Positions 30,343 through 41,858 of a DNA stretch of 64,000 nt are shown here, in pieces (within the stretch, counting starts at the first letter, position 1; every line of letters begins with the position of its first letter). The notes below the pieces were generated by a model, which worked only from the letters and a program-made list of their open reading frames with translations, was not told the origin of the DNA and did not search any database. The position numbers and the translations under genes are program-made. The stretch is from Citrobacter sp. MGH106 (lineage in GTDB: Bacteria > Pseudomonadota > Gammaproteobacteria > Enterobacterales > Enterobacteriaceae), in NCBI RefSeq assembly GCF_001037495.1, contig NZ_KQ089822.1, positions 2,933,938-2,997,937 on the forward strand. The letters run 5' to 3'.

Positions 30343-30369
30343 AAAAACCTGCCGACATGGCAGGTTTTT
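30343..30369. terminator. Bidirectional terminator between GntR gene and rhlE
   Basis: AAAAACCTGCC/GGCAGGTTTTT arms (30343-30353 and 30359-30369) with loop gacat immediately follow the regulator's stop codon. Confidence 0.9.
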
Positions 30370-30376
30370 CATTCGA

Positions 30377-31723
30377 TTACTGTGCTGAAGACGGTCTGCG
30401 AGGACGACGTGGCGGACGAGGCTTATCGCCTGCCGGTTTGCCTTCACTGATGCGCGGCTTCGCTTTTGGCGCTCCGCCATCCTGACGACGCGGTTGCTGA
30501 CCACGCCCTGCACCACCCTGTCCGCGGCCACCACCACCGCCACGCTGTTGGCGTCCGTTCTGGATCGGCTCAGCTTTGATGGACGGGTCCGGCTCGTAGC
30601 CCGGGATAGCAATACGTGGGATCTCTTTTTTCAGTAGCTTCTCGATATCACGCAACAGTTTGTGCTCATCGACGCACACCAGAGATAACGCTTCACCCGT
30701 TGCCGCCGCACGGCCGGTACGACCAATACGGTGTACATAATCTTCCGGCACGTTCGGCAGCTCGTAGTTCACTACGTGCGGCAGTTCTTCAATATCCAGT
30801 CCGCGCGCGGCGATATCGGTCGCCACCAGAACCCGAATATCACCGGATTTAAAATCGGCCAACGCACGCGTACGCGCACCCTGAGATTTGTTACCGTGAA
30901 TGGCTGCACTGCGAATGCCGTCTTTATTCAGCTGTTCTGCCAGGTGGTTAGCGCCATGTTTGGTACGGGTAAAGACCAGTACCTGCTGCCAGTTACCCTG
31001 GCCAATCATCTGCGACAACAATTCGCGCTTGCGTTTTTTATCAACGAAATGAACGTGTTGAGTAACCTGCTCAGAAGCGGTATTACGACGGGCCACTTCA
31101 ATTTCCAGCGGGTTATGCAGCAGCTTTTCAGCAAGCGCTTTGATATCGTCAGAGAACGTTGCAGAGAACAGCAGGTTCTGACGTTTTGCCGGCAATTTTG
31201 CCAGTACGCGACGAATATCATGGATAAAGCCCATATCCAGCATACGGTCCGCTTCATCCAGCACCAGGATCTCAATCTGATCCAGTTTGACCGCGTTCTG
31301 ATGTTCCAGATCGAGCAAACGACCGGGAGTCGCCACCAGCACGTCAACGCCGCCACGCAGTTTCATCATTTGCGGGTTGATACTCACACCGCCAAAAACC
31401 ACCAGTGAGCGGATATTCAGATACTTACTGTAATCGCGGACGTTTTCACCAATCTGCGCAGCCAGTTCACGCGTTGGTGTCAGAATCAGCGCACGCACCG
31501 GGCGACGGCTTTTGCCATGCGGCTGATGGGTAATAAGATGTTGTAGCAGCGGCAGGGTAAAGCCTGCTGTTTTACCTGTACCAGTCTGGGCGCTGGCCAT
31601 CAGGTCACGGCCTTCCAGCACTGCGGGAATTGCCTGCTGCTGAATAGGGGTTGGTTCACGGTAACCCTGCTCGGCAACGGCGCGCAAAATATCAGGATTT
31701 AAACCAAGGGAATCAAAAGACAT
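30377..31723 (-). CDS. rhlE: ATP-dependent RNA helicase RhlE
   Basis: A 448-residue DEAD-box helicase: Q motif with [10 protein letters not shown], motif I AQTGTGKT (45-52), motif II DEAD, motif III SAT, motif [10 protein letters not shown]. It ends in a glycine/arginine-rich tail ([17 protein letters not shown]) followed by a basic end. RhlE helps ribosome assembly in E. coli. The tail is slightly shorter and differently arranged than in K-12, which is normal for this low-complexity region. It diverges from cecR, whose product also regulates it in E. coli. Confidence 0.96.
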   Translation of the reverse strand: MSFDSLGLNPDILRAVAEQGYREPTPIQQQAIPAVLEGRDLMASAQTGTGKTAGFTLPLLQHLITHQPHGKSRRPVRALILTPTRELAAQIGENVRDYSKYLNIRSLVVFGGVSINPQMMKLRGGVDVLVATPGRLLDLEHQNAVKLDQIEILVLDEADRMLDMGFIHDIRRVLAKLPAKRQNLLFSATFSDDIKALAEKLLHNPLEIEVARRNTASEQVTQHVHFVDKKRKRELLSQMIGQGNWQQVLVFTRTKHGANHLAEQLNKDGIRSAAIHGNKSQGARTRALADFKSGDIRVLVATDIAARGLDIEELPHVVNYELPNVPEDYVHRIGRTGRAAATGEALSLVCVDEHKLLRDIEKLLKKEIPRIAIPGYEPDPSIKAEPIQNGRQQRGGGGGRGQGGAGRGQQPRRQDGGAPKAKPRISEGKPAGDKPRPPRRPRRPSSAQ

Positions 31724-31907
31724 AACTACTCCGAACCGCCCCGACCGTTACCGGTGTCGTTTTCAGGGAGATACTCGCAAAAGAGATGACAAAAACCACA
31801 ATGTCATGAAGGGGCGGAGTGTAGCAGTTTTTGTGATGTACCGCATAAATTATCCCGCCAGCCGAAAAAACAAAATAAACCACCACACTGGACAATATCG
31901 AACATCA

Positions 31908-31945
31908 GTCATAATCTTAATCAATCGATTGATTAAGATTATGAC
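31908..31945. promoter_or_regulatory. CecR operator: 38-bp perfect palindrome
   Basis: Arms of 19 bp, beginning GTCATAATCTTAATC and meeting at a central ATCGAT, are perfectly complementary. It ends seven bases before the cecR ATG and lies in the rhlE/cecR divergent region. CecR, a TetR-family protein, is known in E. coli to control both sides. Confidence 0.85.
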
Positions 31946-31951
31946 CGTGCA

Positions 31952-32629
31952 ATGAATACACCAACCATGACAACAAAAGGTGAACAGGCAAAGAACCAGC
32001 TCATTGCCGCCGCGCTGGCACAATTTGGTGAGTATGGCCTGCACGCGACGACGCGCGATATTGCCGCCCTGGCCGGGCAGAACATTGCCGCAATTACCTA
32101 CTATTTTGGTTCAAAAGAAGATTTATATCTTTCCTGCGCCCAGTGGATTGCTGATTTTATCGGTTCACAGTTTCGTCCCCACGCAGAGGAAGCTGAGCGC
32201 CTGTTTGCCCAGCCAGAGCCGGATCGGGCGGCAATGCGCGAACTTATTCTGCGCGCCTGCAAAAATATGATCATGCTGTTAACCCAGGACGACACCGTTA
32301 ATCTGAGTAAATTTATTTCGCGTGAGCAGCTTTCGCCCACCGCCGCTTATCAACTGGTGCACGATCAGGTACTCAATCCTCTACATACACACCTGACACG
32401 CCTGATTGCTGCCTATACTGGCTGCGATGCCAACGATACCCAAATGATCCTGCACACCCACGCCATACTCGGCGAGGTACTGGCCTTCCGGCTGGGTAAA
32501 GAAACCATACTGTTACGCACTGGCTGGTCACAATTTGATGAAGATAAAGCCGCGCTGATTTCCCAAACGGTCATCTTTCACATCGATCTTATTCTGCAAG
32601 GTTTAACGCAAAGGAGTCTGGACTCATGA
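31952..32629 (+). CDS. cecR: TetR-family regulator CecR (YbiH)
   Basis: 225 residues: N-terminal TetR helix-turn-helix (about residues 15-60, [27 protein letters not shown]) and a C-terminal ligand domain. E. coli CecR regulates rhlE and its own operon cecR-ybhGFSR, which affects sensitivity to cefoperazone and chloramphenicol. The 38-bp palindrome directly upstream fits autoregulation. Its TGA overlaps the ybhG ATG (ATGA). Confidence 0.95.
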   Translation: MNTPTMTTKGEQAKNQLIAAALAQFGEYGLHATTRDIAALAGQNIAAITYYFGSKEDLYLSCAQWIADFIGSQFRPHAEEAERLFAQPEPDRAAMRELILRACKNMIMLLTQDDTVNLSKFISREQLSPTAAYQLVHDQVLNPLHTHLTRLIAAYTGCDANDTQMILHTHAILGEVLAFRLGKETILLRTGWSQFDEDKAALISQTVIFHIDLILQGLTQRSLDS

Positions 32630-33621
32630 AAAAACCTGTCGTTCTTGGGCTGGTTATCGCGACACTCGTGGCCGTGATTGCCGGTGGAACGTGGTGGTAT
32701 CAAAGCCGACAAGATAACGGCCTGACCCTGTACGGCAATGTCGACATCCGTAGCGTCAACTTAAGTTTTCGTGTTGGTGGCAGACTGGCCTCGCTGGCCG
32801 TTGACGAAGGTGATGCCATTACCGCCGGTCAGGTGCTGGGCGAGCTGGACCATGCCCCATACGAAAACGCACTGATGCAGGCAAAAGCCAATGTTGCCGC
32901 TGCACAGGCGCAATACGACCTGATGCTGGCAGGGTATCGTGAGGAAGAGATCGCACAAACCGCAGCAGCCGTGAAACAGGCTCAGGCGGCATACGATTAC
33001 GCGCAAAACTTCTACAACCGCCAGTCAGGATTGTGGAAAAGTCGCACGATTTCCGCCAATGACCTGGAAAACGCCCGTTCTGCACGCGACCAGGCGCTGG
33101 CCACACTGAAATCTGCCCAGGATAAACTTTCGCAATATCGCAGCGGTAACCGCCCACAGGATATCGCCCAGGCGAAAGCAACACTCGAACAAGCTCAGGC
33201 CCAGCTGGCGCAGGCTGAACTTGATTTGCATGATACAACTCTCACTTCACCGTCTGACGGCACGTTGCTAACCCGAGCGGTCGAACCCGGCAGCATGCTG
33301 AACGCGGGCGGCACCGTGCTGACACTATCGCTTACCCGCCCGGTCTGGGTTCGCGCCTATGTTGACGAACGTAATCTGAGCCAGGCACAGCCAGGACGAG
33401 AAATTCTGCTCTATACCGATGGCCGTCCGGATAAACCGTATCACGGTAAAATAGGCTTTGTATCTCCTACCGCAGAGTTTACGCCCAAAACGGTTGAAAC
33501 CCCGGACCTGCGTACCGACCTGGTTTATCGCCTGCGTATTGTTGTGACAGATGCGGATGATGCATTACGCCAGGGGATGCCTGTCACGGTGAAACTCAGT
33601 GACGAGGCGCGGCATGAATGA
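32626..33621 (+). CDS. ybhG: HlyD-type membrane fusion protein YbhG
   Basis: 331 residues: an N-terminal membrane anchor, a lipoyl/barrel-sandwich half, a long Ala/Gln-rich coiled-coil hairpin (about residues 85-205) and the second lipoyl half followed by a beta-barrel. It is the periplasmic adaptor of the YbhGFSR ABC exporter, probably reaching to an outer-membrane channel such as TolC. It overlaps cecR by 4 bp and ybhF by 8 bp. Confidence 0.95.
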   Translation: MKKPVVLGLVIATLVAVIAGGTWWYQSRQDNGLTLYGNVDIRSVNLSFRVGGRLASLAVDEGDAITAGQVLGELDHAPYENALMQAKANVAAAQAQYDLMLAGYREEEIAQTAAAVKQAQAAYDYAQNFYNRQSGLWKSRTISANDLENARSARDQALATLKSAQDKLSQYRSGNRPQDIAQAKATLEQAQAQLAQAELDLHDTTLTSPSDGTLLTRAVEPGSMLNAGGTVLTLSLTRPVWVRAYVDERNLSQAQPGREILLYTDGRPDKPYHGKIGFVSPTAEFTPKTVETPDLRTDLVYRLRIVVTDADDALRQGMPVTVKLSDEARHE

Positions 33622-35350
33622 CGCCGTCATTACGCTTAGTGGACTGGTCAAACGCTTCAAAGGCCTGGAAAAGCCGGCGGTTGCACCGCTCGACTGTACC
33701 ATTCACGCTGGCTATGTCACCGGTCTTGTAGGGCCAGACGGCGCAGGGAAAACGACCTTAATGCGTATGCTGGCGGGCCTGTTGAAGCCAGATGACGGTA
33801 GCGCGACAGTGATCGGTTTTGACCCGATAAAAGACGATAGCGCGCTGCATGCAGTGCTGGGCTACATGCCGCAAAAATTTGGCCTGTATGAAGACTTGAC
33901 CGTCATGGAGAATCTCAATCTCTATGCCGATTTACGTAGCGTGACCGGTGAAAAACGCAAAGAGACCTTTGCCCGTCTGCTGGAGTTTACCTCACTGGAG
34001 CCATTTACCGGGCGTCTGGCAGGAAAGCTCTCCGGCGGGATGAAACAGAAGCTGGGTCTTGCCTGTACCCTGGTTGGTGAGCCAAAAGTTCTGTTGTTGG
34101 ATGAACCAGGCGTTGGTGTGGACCCCATTTCTCGTCGCGAACTGTGGCAAATGGTGCACGAACTGGCCGGGGACGGCATGCTGATCCTCTGGAGCACTTC
34201 CTATCTTGATGAAGCCGAGCAGTGTCGTGATGTGCTGCTGATGAACGAAGGTGAACTGCTGTATCAGGGCGAACCGACCCGACTTACGCAAACCATGGCG
34301 GGACGTAGCTTTTTAATGAGCAGTCCGCAGGAAAACAACCGGAAGCTGCTGCAACGGGCGTTAAAACTGCCGCAGGTCAGCGACGGGATGATTCAGGGCA
34401 AATCTGTTCGACTGATCCTGAAAAAAGAGGCGACAGCGGATGATATTCGTCATGCCGATGGCATGCCGGAGATTAATATCACCGGGACTGCCCCACGCTT
34501 CGAAGACGCCTTTATCGATTTGCTCGGCGGAGCGGGAACCTCTGAATCTCCGCTGGGCGCCATCCTGCACACCGTGGAAGGAAAAGCGGGTGAAACGGTC
34601 ATTGAGGCCAAAGCGCTGACCAAAAAATTTGGCGACTTTGCCGCCACCGACCATGTGGATTTCGCCGTACAGCGCGGTGAAATTTTTGGCCTGTTAGGGC
34701 CAAACGGGGCTGGCAAATCCACCACCTTTAAAATGATGTGTGGCCTGCTGGTCCCCACTTCCGGTAAAGCACTGGTGCTGGATATGGACCTGAAAGTCAG
34801 TTCAGGGAAAGCGCGCCAACATTTAGGCTATATGGCGCAGAAATTCTCCCTGTATGGCAACCTGACGGTTGAACAGAATCTGCGCTTTTTCTCTGGCGTT
34901 TACGGCCTGCGCGGTCGTGCGCAGAAAGAAAAAATTGATCGTATGAGCGAGGCGTTCGGCCTGAAAAGCATCGCCTCCCATGCCACTGACGAGTTGCCTC
35001 TGGGGTTTAAGCAGCGTCTGGCGCTGGCCTGCTCACTGATGCATGAACCCGATATCCTGTTCCTTGATGAACCGACCTCCGGGGTCGATCCCCTCACCCG
35101 CCGGGAGTTCTGGCTGCATATCAACAGCATGGTGGAAAAAGGCGTTACGGTGATGGTTACCACCCATTTTATGGACGAGGCGGAATATTGTGACCGTATC
35201 GGACTGGTGTATCGCGGTAAGCTGATTGCCAGCGGCACACCGGATGACCTGAAAGCGCAAGCCGCTGATAATGATACGCCGGACCCGACCATGGAGCAGG
35301 CGTTTATCACGCTTATCAATGACTGGGATAAGGAGCATGCGCATGAGTAA
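33614..35350 (+). CDS. ybhF: ABC exporter ATPase YbhF (two fused ATPase domains)
   Basis: 578 residues with two nucleotide-binding domains: Walker [10 protein letters not shown] (about 40-48) with LSGGMKQK and [11 protein letters not shown]; then GPNGAGKST (about 360) with LPLGFKQR in place of a standard signature and [11 protein letters not shown]. It energises the YbhS/YbhR permease pair. In E. coli the complex exports drugs (tetracycline, cefoperazone) and has been linked to Na+/Li+ efflux. ATG 33614 matches the E. coli N-terminus; the frame opens five codons upstream at a GTG. It overlaps ybhG and ybhS by 8 bp each. Confidence 0.95.
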   Translation: MNDAVITLSGLVKRFKGLEKPAVAPLDCTIHAGYVTGLVGPDGAGKTTLMRMLAGLLKPDDGSATVIGFDPIKDDSALHAVLGYMPQKFGLYEDLTVMENLNLYADLRSVTGEKRKETFARLLEFTSLEPFTGRLAGKLSGGMKQKLGLACTLVGEPKVLLLDEPGVGVDPISRRELWQMVHELAGDGMLILWSTSYLDEAEQCRDVLLMNEGELLYQGEPTRLTQTMAGRSFLMSSPQENNRKLLQRALKLPQVSDGMIQGKSVRLILKKEATADDIRHADGMPEINITGTAPRFEDAFIDLLGGAGTSESPLGAILHTVEGKAGETVIEAKALTKKFGDFAATDHVDFAVQRGEIFGLLGPNGAGKSTTFKMMCGLLVPTSGKALVLDMDLKVSSGKARQHLGYMAQKFSLYGNLTVEQNLRFFSGVYGLRGRAQKEKIDRMSEAFGLKSIASHATDELPLGFKQRLALACSLMHEPDILFLDEPTSGVDPLTRREFWLHINSMVEKGVTVMVTTHFMDEAEYCDRIGLVYRGKLIASGTPDDLKAQAADNDTPDPTMEQAFITLINDWDKEHAHE

Positions 35351-36476
35351 CCATACTCTTTCCTGGCGACGCGTGCGTGCGCTGTGTGTGAAAGAAACGC
35401 GCCAGATCGTTCGCGACCCCAGTAGCTGGCTGATTGCCGTGGTGATCCCGCTACTGCTGTTGTTTATCTTCGGCTACGGCATTAACCTCGACTCCAGCAA
35501 GCTTCGGGTGGGGATTCTGCTCGAACAACAGAGCGAAGAGGCACTGGACTTTACCCACGCCATGACCGGCTCGCCATATATTGACGCCACCATTAGCGAT
35601 AGCCGCAAGGAATTGATTGAGAAGATGCAGGCCGGGCGAATTCGCGGACTGGTGGTTATCCCGGTAGATTTTGCTCAGCAGATGGCGCGGCCAAACGACA
35701 TCGCCCCGATCCAGGTGATCACCGATGGCAGCGAACCCAACACAGCTAACTTTGTGCAGGGCTATGTGGAAGGCATCTGGCAGATTTGGCAAAAACAACG
35801 GGCGGAAGATCGGGGAGAATCATTCGAGCCGCTGATTGACGTGCAAACGCGCTACTGGTTTAACCCGGCGGCCATCAGCCAGCACTTTATTATTCCTGGC
35901 GCAGTCACCATCATTATGACGGTGATTGGCGCGATCCTCACCTCATTAGTGGTTGCGCGAGAATGGGAACGCGGGACGATGGAAGCACTGCTCTCTACTG
36001 AAGTGACCCGCGTCGAATTACTGCTGTGCAAACTGATCCCCTATTACTTTCTTGGCATGCTGGCGATGCTGCTCTGCATGCTGGTGTCGGTGTTTATTCT
36101 TGGTGTTCCCTACCGCGGTTCGCTGCTGATCCTGTTTTTTATCACCAGCCTGTTCTTGCTCAGCACGTTAGGGATGGGATTGCTGATCTCCACCATCACC
36201 CGCAATCAGTTTAACGCCGCACAGGTGGCACTGAACGCCGCTTTCCTGCCGTCGATTATGCTGTCGGGATTTATCTTCCAGATAGACAGCATGCCGGCAA
36301 TTATCCGCGCGGTGACCTACATTATCCCCGCCCGTTATTTTGTCAGTACCTTGCAAAGTCTGTTTCTGGCGGGAAATATTCCGGTAGTGTTGATTATCAA
36401 CGTGCTGTTTTTAATCGCTTCGGCGGTGATGTTTATTGGTCTGACGTGGCTTAAAACCAAACGTCGGCTGGATTAA
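35343..36476 (+). CDS. ybhS: ABC-2 type exporter permease YbhS
   Basis: A 377-residue ABC-2 membrane protein: one N-terminal helix, a large extracytoplasmic domain (about residues 45-170) and five to six C-terminal helices. The [18 protein letters not shown] coupling segment typical of the family is present. It pairs with YbhR. ATG 35343 overlaps the ybhF stop; the longer open frame upstream lies within ybhF. Confidence 0.94.
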   Translation: MSNHTLSWRRVRALCVKETRQIVRDPSSWLIAVVIPLLLLFIFGYGINLDSSKLRVGILLEQQSEEALDFTHAMTGSPYIDATISDSRKELIEKMQAGRIRGLVVIPVDFAQQMARPNDIAPIQVITDGSEPNTANFVQGYVEGIWQIWQKQRAEDRGESFEPLIDVQTRYWFNPAAISQHFIIPGAVTIIMTVIGAILTSLVVAREWERGTMEALLSTEVTRVELLLCKLIPYYFLGMLAMLLCMLVSVFILGVPYRGSLLILFFITSLFLLSTLGMGLLISTITRNQFNAAQVALNAAFLPSIMLSGFIFQIDSMPAIIRAVTYIIPARYFVSTLQSLFLAGNIPVVLIINVLFLIASAVMFIGLTWLKTKRRLD

Positions 36477-36486
36477 GGGGACAGGC

Positions 36487-37593
36487 ATGTTTCATCGCTT
36501 ATGGACATTAATTCGCAAAGAGCTGCAATCGCTACTGCGCGAGCCGCAGACACGCGCAATCCTGATTTTACCGGTGCTGATTCAGGTCATCCTGTTTCCT
36601 TTCGCTGCAACACTGGAAGTGACCAACGCCACTATCGCCATCTATAACGAAGACAACGGCAAACATTCGGTGGAGTTAACCCAGCGTTTTTCCCGCGCCA
36701 GCGCCTTTACTCATATCCTGCTGCTGAAAAATCCGCAGGAGATCCAGCCCACCATCGACACGCAAAAAGCACTACTGCTGGTGCGTTTTCCGGCCGATTT
36801 TTCGCGCAATCTGGATACCTTCCAGCAGGCGCCCATGCAGCTAATCCTCGACGGGCGTAACTCTAACAGCGCGCAGATCGCCGCAAATTATCTGCAGCAG
36901 ATCGTCAAAGAATACCAGCAGGAGCTGATGGAGGGTAAAGCTAAACCGAACAACAGTGAACTGGTGGTGCGTAACTGGTATAACCCGAATCTGGATTATA
37001 AATGGTTCGTGGTGCCGTCACTGATCGCCATGATCACCACTATCGGCGTAATGATCGTCACCTCGCTGTCGGTTGCCCGCGAGCGCGAACAAGGTACGCT
37101 GGACCAACTGCTGGTTTCCCCGCTCACCACCTGGCAGATTTTCATCGGTAAAGCGGTGCCTGCGCTGATCGTTGCCACTTTTCAGGCCACCATCGTGCTG
37201 GCAATTGGCATCTGGGCGTATCACATCCCCTTTGCCGGCTCGCTGGGGTTGTTCTACTTTACGATGGTGATTTATGGGTTGTCGTTGGTGGGCTTTGGTT
37301 TACTGATTTCATCGCTGTGCTCAACACAGCAACAGGCATTTATCGGCGTTTTTGTCTTTATGATGCCCGCAATTTTACTCTCAGGGTACGTCTCTCCGGT
37401 CGAAAATATGCCGGTATGGTTGCAGAACCTGACGTGGATAAATCCTATCCGCCATTTCACGGACATCACGAAACAGATTTACCTGAAGGATGCGAGTCTG
37501 AAGATTGTCTGGGGAAGTTTGTGGCCGCTTTTGGTTATTGCGGCCACAACCGGTTCAGCGGCGTATGCGATGTTTAGACGCAAAGTGATGTAG
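36487..37593 (+). CDS. ybhR: ABC-2 type exporter permease YbhR
   Basis: A 368-residue homologue of YbhS with the same plan and the [16 protein letters not shown] coupling motif. It is the last gene of cecR-ybhGFSR, 10 bp after ybhS. Its 3' end overlaps convergent ybhQ by 39 bp, so the operon ends without room for a separate terminator before the opposing gene. Confidence 0.94.
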   Translation: MFHRLWTLIRKELQSLLREPQTRAILILPVLIQVILFPFAATLEVTNATIAIYNEDNGKHSVELTQRFSRASAFTHILLLKNPQEIQPTIDTQKALLLVRFPADFSRNLDTFQQAPMQLILDGRNSNSAQIAANYLQQIVKEYQQELMEGKAKPNNSELVVRNWYNPNLDYKWFVVPSLIAMITTIGVMIVTSLSVAREREQGTLDQLLVSPLTTWQIFIGKAVPALIVATFQATIVLAIGIWAYHIPFAGSLGLFYFTMVIYGLSLVGFGLLISSLCSTQQQAFIGVFVFMMPAILLSGYVSPVENMPVWLQNLTWINPIRHFTDITKQIYLKDASLKIVWGSLWPLLVIAATTGSAAYAMFRRKVM

Positions 37594-37965
37594 TTTCTTG
37601 TCTTTCGCCAGCAGTGAGACCACTGCGGGGCCGGCAAGGATAACCAGTCCCGCCAGTGCCAGTAACACGTTATTTTGCAGCACGCGGGACAGCAGCCACA
37701 GTACGATCATCGCCGCACCGAAATACCACGTGGTCGTGAGCTCTTCCAGCACATCGGCCACATCGCGCCAGCGCTGCTCATGATGACGCTGTAACGCCAG
37801 CATCAGTAAAACTGTTACGCCATAAATGACGCATAATCCCAGACCGACGCGCACCAGCGTGCCACTCATCCAGCCCATTACCAGCAACGCCACTACCAGT
37901 AAATGCAACACAATCTGCCAGCAACTAAGACCCGTTGCGACACGAACACGTTGTTGCCACCTCAT
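37555..37965 (-). CDS. ybhQ: Inner membrane protein YbhQ
   Basis: 136 residues with four predicted transmembrane helices and a basic C-terminus (SKHRIRR). Function unknown; length and sequence correspond to E. coli YbhQ. The last 39 bp are antisense to the end of ybhR. It diverges from ybhP. Confidence 0.9.
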   Translation of the reverse strand: MRWQQRVRVATGLSCWQIVLHLLVVALLVMGWMSGTLVRVGLGLCVIYGVTVLLMLALQRHHEQRWRDVADVLEELTTTWYFGAAMIVLWLLSRVLQNNVLLALAGLVILAGPAVVSLLAKDKKLHHFASKHRIRR

Positions 37966-38095
37966 GGCTTTTCTCCTGAAGGATTTTTAACTAATTATTC
38001 AGAGTACCGGACTTTACGGAAAATTCCGTAACACCGCATCCTTTTGTGACGCCGACTACACTATTTAAAAGAAAAATGACGCCGACAGGAGACCC

Positions 38096-38857
38096 ATGAC
38101 CGAACCAACCGATCAATTTTCATTCAATGTGCTCACTATTAATACGCATAAAGGTTTTACCGCCTTTAACAGACGCTTTATTTTGCCTGAGCTACGTGAT
38201 GCCGTCAGGACGGTCGGTGCGGATATTGTGTGTCTGCAGGAAGTGATGGGAGCGCACGACATTCACCCGCTGCATGTGGAGAACTGGCCGGATACCACAC
38301 ACTACGAATTTCTGGCTGATACGATGTGGAGCGACTTTGCCTACGGGCGTAATGCCGTTTATCCACAAGGGCATCACGGCAATGCGGTATTGTCACGTTA
38401 TCCCATCGAACATGATGAAAATCGCGATGTTTCAGTCGGGGGAAGTGAAAAACGCGGCGTGCTTTACTGTCGCATCGTGCCGCCAATGTTACCTCGCCCT
38501 ATCCATGTGATGTGCGTACATCTTGGGTTACGTGAAGCTCATCGCCAGGCACAGTTGTCAATGCTGGCCGATTGGGTAAATGCCCTGCCCGATGACGAAC
38601 CTGTCGTCGTCGCCGGGGATTTCAACGACTGGCGGCAAAAGGCTAATCATCCGTTGAAAGCCCAGGCCGGTCTTGAAGAGATTTTTACCCGGGCCCACGG
38701 ACGCCCGGCGCGAACCTTTCCGGTGCATCTGCCGCTACTACGCCTCGACAGGATCTACGTAAAAAATGCCAACGCCAGTACGCCAACTGCGCTGGCTCTC
38801 CACAACTGGCGACATTTGTCTGACCATGCCCCCCTCAGCGCGGAGATTCATTTATGA
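38096..38857 (+). CDS. ybhP: Endonuclease/exonuclease/phosphatase-family protein YbhP
   Basis: 253 residues of the EEP fold (DNase I/AP endonuclease/sphingomyelinase superfamily). Conserved motifs are CLQEV (metal-binding Glu), VVAGDFNDW (Asp/Asn) and the C-terminal [10 protein letters not shown] (Asp-His). Its substrate is unknown. Being translationally coupled (ATGA) to cardiolipin synthase clsB, a role on phospholipid or a phosphodiester headgroup is a reasonable inference. Confidence 0.92.
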   Translation: MTEPTDQFSFNVLTINTHKGFTAFNRRFILPELRDAVRTVGADIVCLQEVMGAHDIHPLHVENWPDTTHYEFLADTMWSDFAYGRNAVYPQGHHGNAVLSRYPIEHDENRDVSVGGSEKRGVLYCRIVPPMLPRPIHVMCVHLGLREAHRQAQLSMLADWVNALPDDEPVVVAGDFNDWRQKANHPLKAQAGLEEIFTRAHGRPARTFPVHLPLLRLDRIYVKNANASTPTALALHNWRHLSDHAPLSAEIHL

Positions 38858-40095
38858 AAAATGGCTGGCGTGAAGGCAATCAAATTCAGCTACTGGAAAA
38901 TGGCGACCAATACTATCCCGCCGTCTTTGAAGCTATTGAGCAGGCACAACAAAAGATAATCCTTGAGACCTTTATCTGGTTTGAAGATGAAGTCGGAATA
39001 CGGCTGCATGCTGCGCTGCTGAGAGCCGCTCAACGCGGGATCAAAGCAGAAGTGCTACTGGACGGCTACGGTTCACCAGATCTCAGCGATCGTTTTGTCG
39101 ACGAATTGACCGCCGCCGGAATTGTTTTTCGTTATTACGATCCGCGCCCTCGCCTGCTGGGCATGCGCACTAACCTGTTTCGGAGGATGCATCGCAAAAT
39201 AGTCGTGATTGACGATCGCGTCGCCTTCGTCGGCGGAATTAATTATTCCGCCGAACATATGTCTGATTATGGCCCTGAAGCCAAGCAGGATTATGCCGTG
39301 CGGGTTGAGGGTCCTATCGTGGTCGATATCCTGACATTTGTACTGGAAAACCTGCCAGGACAAAGCGCCGTACGCCGCTGGTGGCGGCGCCATCATCGGG
39401 CGATTGAGAATCGTCAACCTGGCGAAGCGCAGGCGCTGTTTGTCTGGCGCGATAACGAAGAACATCGCGATGATATTGAACGTCATTATCTGAAAATGCT
39501 GACTCAGGCCAGACGGGAAGTGATCATTGCCAATGCCTATTTCTTCCCAGGTTATCGACTGCTGCATGCGCTGCGCAAAGCTGCACGACGCGGGGTACGG
39601 GTGAAGCTTATCGTCCAGGGGGAGCCGGATATGCCGATTGTAAAGGTTGGTGCTCGCCTGCTGTACAACTATCTGGTGAAGGGCGGCGTCCACGTTTATG
39701 AATACCGACGCAAACCTCTTCATGGCAAAGTGGCACTGATGGACGATCACTGGGCAACGGTTGGCTCCAGCAATCTCGACCCACTCAGCCTGTCGCTCAA
39801 CCTGGAAGCAAATATCATTATTCATGACCGCGCCTTTAACCAGACCCTGCGTGACAATCTGGACCCTATTATTGCGCAAGACTGCAAACGCGTTGATGAA
39901 TCCATGCTTCCAAAACGCACCTGGTGGAATCTGACCAAGAGCGTGATGGCATTCCACTTTTTGCGCCATTTTCCGGCGCTGGTCGGCTGGTTACCCGCAC
40001 ACACTCCGCGCCTTGCCCAGGTTGAGCCGCCTGCCCAGCCCACTATGGAAACACAGGATCGCATTCAGGCAGAAGATGCCGGAGGGAAACCCTGA
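38854..40095 (+). CDS. clsB: Cardiolipin synthase B
   Basis: A 413-residue phospholipase-D-superfamily enzyme with two HKD motifs: HRKIVVIDD at about residue 113 and HGKVALMDD at about 289. E. coli ClsB makes cardiolipin from two phosphatidylglycerols, and phosphatidylglycerol from phosphatidylethanolamine plus glycerol. Unlike ClsA it lacks N-terminal transmembrane helices, as seen here. Middle gene of ybhP-clsB-ybhN; its TGA shares a base with the ybhN ATG. Confidence 0.95.
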   Translation: MKNGWREGNQIQLLENGDQYYPAVFEAIEQAQQKIILETFIWFEDEVGIRLHAALLRAAQRGIKAEVLLDGYGSPDLSDRFVDELTAAGIVFRYYDPRPRLLGMRTNLFRRMHRKIVVIDDRVAFVGGINYSAEHMSDYGPEAKQDYAVRVEGPIVVDILTFVLENLPGQSAVRRWWRRHHRAIENRQPGEAQALFVWRDNEEHRDDIERHYLKMLTQARREVIIANAYFFPGYRLLHALRKAARRGVRVKLIVQGEPDMPIVKVGARLLYNYLVKGGVHVYEYRRKPLHGKVALMDDHWATVGSSNLDPLSLSLNLEANIIIHDRAFNQTLRDNLDPIIAQDCKRVDESMLPKRTWWNLTKSVMAFHFLRHFPALVGWLPAHTPRLAQVEPPAQPTMETQDRIQAEDAGGKP

Positions 40096-41057
40096 TGGCA
40101 AAATCTCATCCGCGTTGGCGGTTAGCGAAAAAAATCCTCACCTGGCTATTTTTTATAGCAGTCATCGTGTTACTGGTTATTTATGCCAGCAAGGTGAACT
40201 GGGAAGAGGTATGGACGGTTATCCGTGATTACAATCGGCTCGCCCTGCTCAGCGCGATTGGACTCGTGATCGTCAGCTATTTGTTCTATGGCTTTTATGA
40301 CCTGCTCGGACGGTATTATTGCGGGCATAAACTGTCAAAACGCCAGGTAATGCTGGTATCGTTTATCTGTTACGCCTTCAACCTGACATTAAGTACCTGG
40401 GTCGGTGGTATTGGGATGCGCTATCGGCTCTACTCGCGCCTTGGATTGCCGGGAAGTACTATCACGCGCATTTTCTCGCTCAGTATTACCACCAACTGGC
40501 TGGGCTACATCCTGCTGGGCGGTTTTATTTTTACCTTCGGCGTCGTTCAGTTACCCGCGCATTGGTATATCGATGAGCTTACGCTACGCATTCTGGGCGT
40601 GTCGCTGCTGCTGATTATTGTCGTGTATCTGTGGTTTTGCGCATTTGCCAAACATCGCCACATCACGATTAAAGGTCAAAAACTGGTACTTCCATCATGG
40701 AAATTCGCCCTTGTTCAGATGGCAATATCCAGTACCAACTGGATGGTCATGGGGGCAATTATCTGGCTGCTGTTAGGCCAGGGCGTGGATTATTTCTTTG
40801 TACTCGGGGTGCTACTGGTGAGCAGTATTGCCGGGGTGATCGTGCACATTCCTGCGGGGATCGGTGTACTTGAAGCCGTATTTATCGCCTTGCTGGCAGG
40901 AGAAGAGACCTCGCAAGGCTTGATCATCGCCGCCCTGCTCGCGTACCGGGTGCTCTACTATTTTATTCCGTTGCTGCTGGCGCTGGTGTGTTATCTGGTA
41001 CTGGAGAGTCGGGCGAAAAAGCTGCGGGTAAAGAACGAGAAGGCGATGGCAAAATAG
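40095..41057 (+). CDS. ybhN: Inner membrane protein YbhN (UPF0104 / LPG-synthase membrane-domain-like)
   Basis: 320 residues with about eight transmembrane helices, homologous to the membrane half of lysylphosphatidylglycerol synthases (MprF-like). It has the conserved GGIGMRYRLY and HIPAGIGVLEA motifs but no aminoacyl-transferase domain. Function unknown; cotranscription with clsB suggests a lipid-related or flippase-type role. It ends the operon at a REP hairpin. Confidence 0.9.
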   Translation: MAKSHPRWRLAKKILTWLFFIAVIVLLVIYASKVNWEEVWTVIRDYNRLALLSAIGLVIVSYLFYGFYDLLGRYYCGHKLSKRQVMLVSFICYAFNLTLSTWVGGIGMRYRLYSRLGLPGSTITRIFSLSITTNWLGYILLGGFIFTFGVVQLPAHWYIDELTLRILGVSLLLIIVVYLWFCAFAKHRHITIKGQKLVLPSWKFALVQMAISSTNWMVMGAIIWLLLGQGVDYFFVLGVLLVSSIAGVIVHIPAGIGVLEAVFIALLAGEETSQGLIIAALLAYRVLYYFIPLLLALVCYLVLESRAKKLRVKNEKAMAK

Positions 41058-41069
41058 CCGTGAGATTTA

Positions 41070-41105
41070 TTGCCGGATAGCATTGTTAACACCGCCATCC
41101 GGCAA
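41070..41105. repeat. REP hairpin between ybhN and ybhL
   Basis: TTGCCGGAT (41070-41078) pairs with ATCCGGCAA (41097-41105). It stands between convergent ybhN and ybhL, where K-12 carries ybhM. Confidence 0.8.
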
Positions 41106-41112
41106 CAGATAT

Positions 41113-41817
41113 TTAACGACGATTGCCGAAAATACGCAGCAGCATCAGGAACAGGTTGATGAAGTCCAGATACAGCGTTAACGCCCCGAGAATCGCGTAT
41201 TTACGCAGGTTAGAGCTGTCACGCAAGTCGATCTGCTCGCCGATATTTTTCAGCTTTTGCGTGTCATAGGCAGTCAGGCCGACAAACACGATCACTCCAA
41301 TGTAGGTCACCGCCCACATCAGCGCTTCACTCTTCAGCCAGAAGTTAACCAACGAAGCCAGCACTATGCCGATCAACGCCATAAACAACATATTGCCGAA
41401 ACCACTGAGATCGCGTTTGGTGGTGTAACCATACAGACTCATGATGCCGAACATTCCGCCGGTAACCACAAAGGTGCTGGCGATAGACGAGTAGGTATAA
41501 ACGATAAAGATACTCGACAGCGTTAGGCCGGTTAATGCCGAGTAGAGCATGAACAGCGTGGTCGCCATTCCGGCACTGAGCTTTTGCACCATGCCCGAAA
41601 GAACAAACACCAGCGCAAGCTGGGCAATAATCAGCCCAAAGAAGGTAATTTTGCTTGAGAAGACAAACATCATTACCGCTGGCGTATTCGCCGCATACCA
41701 CGCAATAAAGGCCGTCAGTAACAACCCACAGGTCATCCAGCCGTACACCTGCGCCATATACGTTTGCAGACCGGAACGGGCCTGTACAATAGAATCGGAT
41801 CGTGGGAATCGGTCCAT
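41113..41817 (-). CDS. ybhL: BAX inhibitor-1 family protein YbhL
   Basis: A 234-residue, seven-helix inner-membrane protein of the BI-1/TMBIM family, with the C-terminal TLYLDFINLFLMLLRIFG motif and the conserved aspartates proposed to gate Ca2+ in bacterial homologues. The E. coli protein has no firmly established role. It is divergently placed beside the end of the moa operon. Confidence 0.94.
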   Translation of the reverse strand: MDRFPRSDSIVQARSGLQTYMAQVYGWMTCGLLLTAFIAWYAANTPAVMMFVFSSKITFFGLIIAQLALVFVLSGMVQKLSAGMATTLFMLYSALTGLTLSSIFIVYTYSSIASTFVVTGGMFGIMSLYGYTTKRDLSGFGNMLFMALIGIVLASLVNFWLKSEALMWAVTYIGVIVFVGLTAYDTQKLKNIGEQIDLRDSSNLRKYAILGALTLYLDFINLFLMLLRIFGNRR

Positions 41818-41858
41818 GACAATCTCCTGAATCAGTATGAGCCTACAACAATTGTACT

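Noticed and set aside
31908-31945. The 38-bp palindrome read as a terminator
   Set aside because: It lies in a divergent promoter region before a start codon and is not GC-rich, so an operator is the better reading.
39073-39969. 298-codon frame antisense to clsB
   Set aside because: It lies wholly within clsB, whose HKD motifs are intact; no ribosome-binding site or family resemblance.
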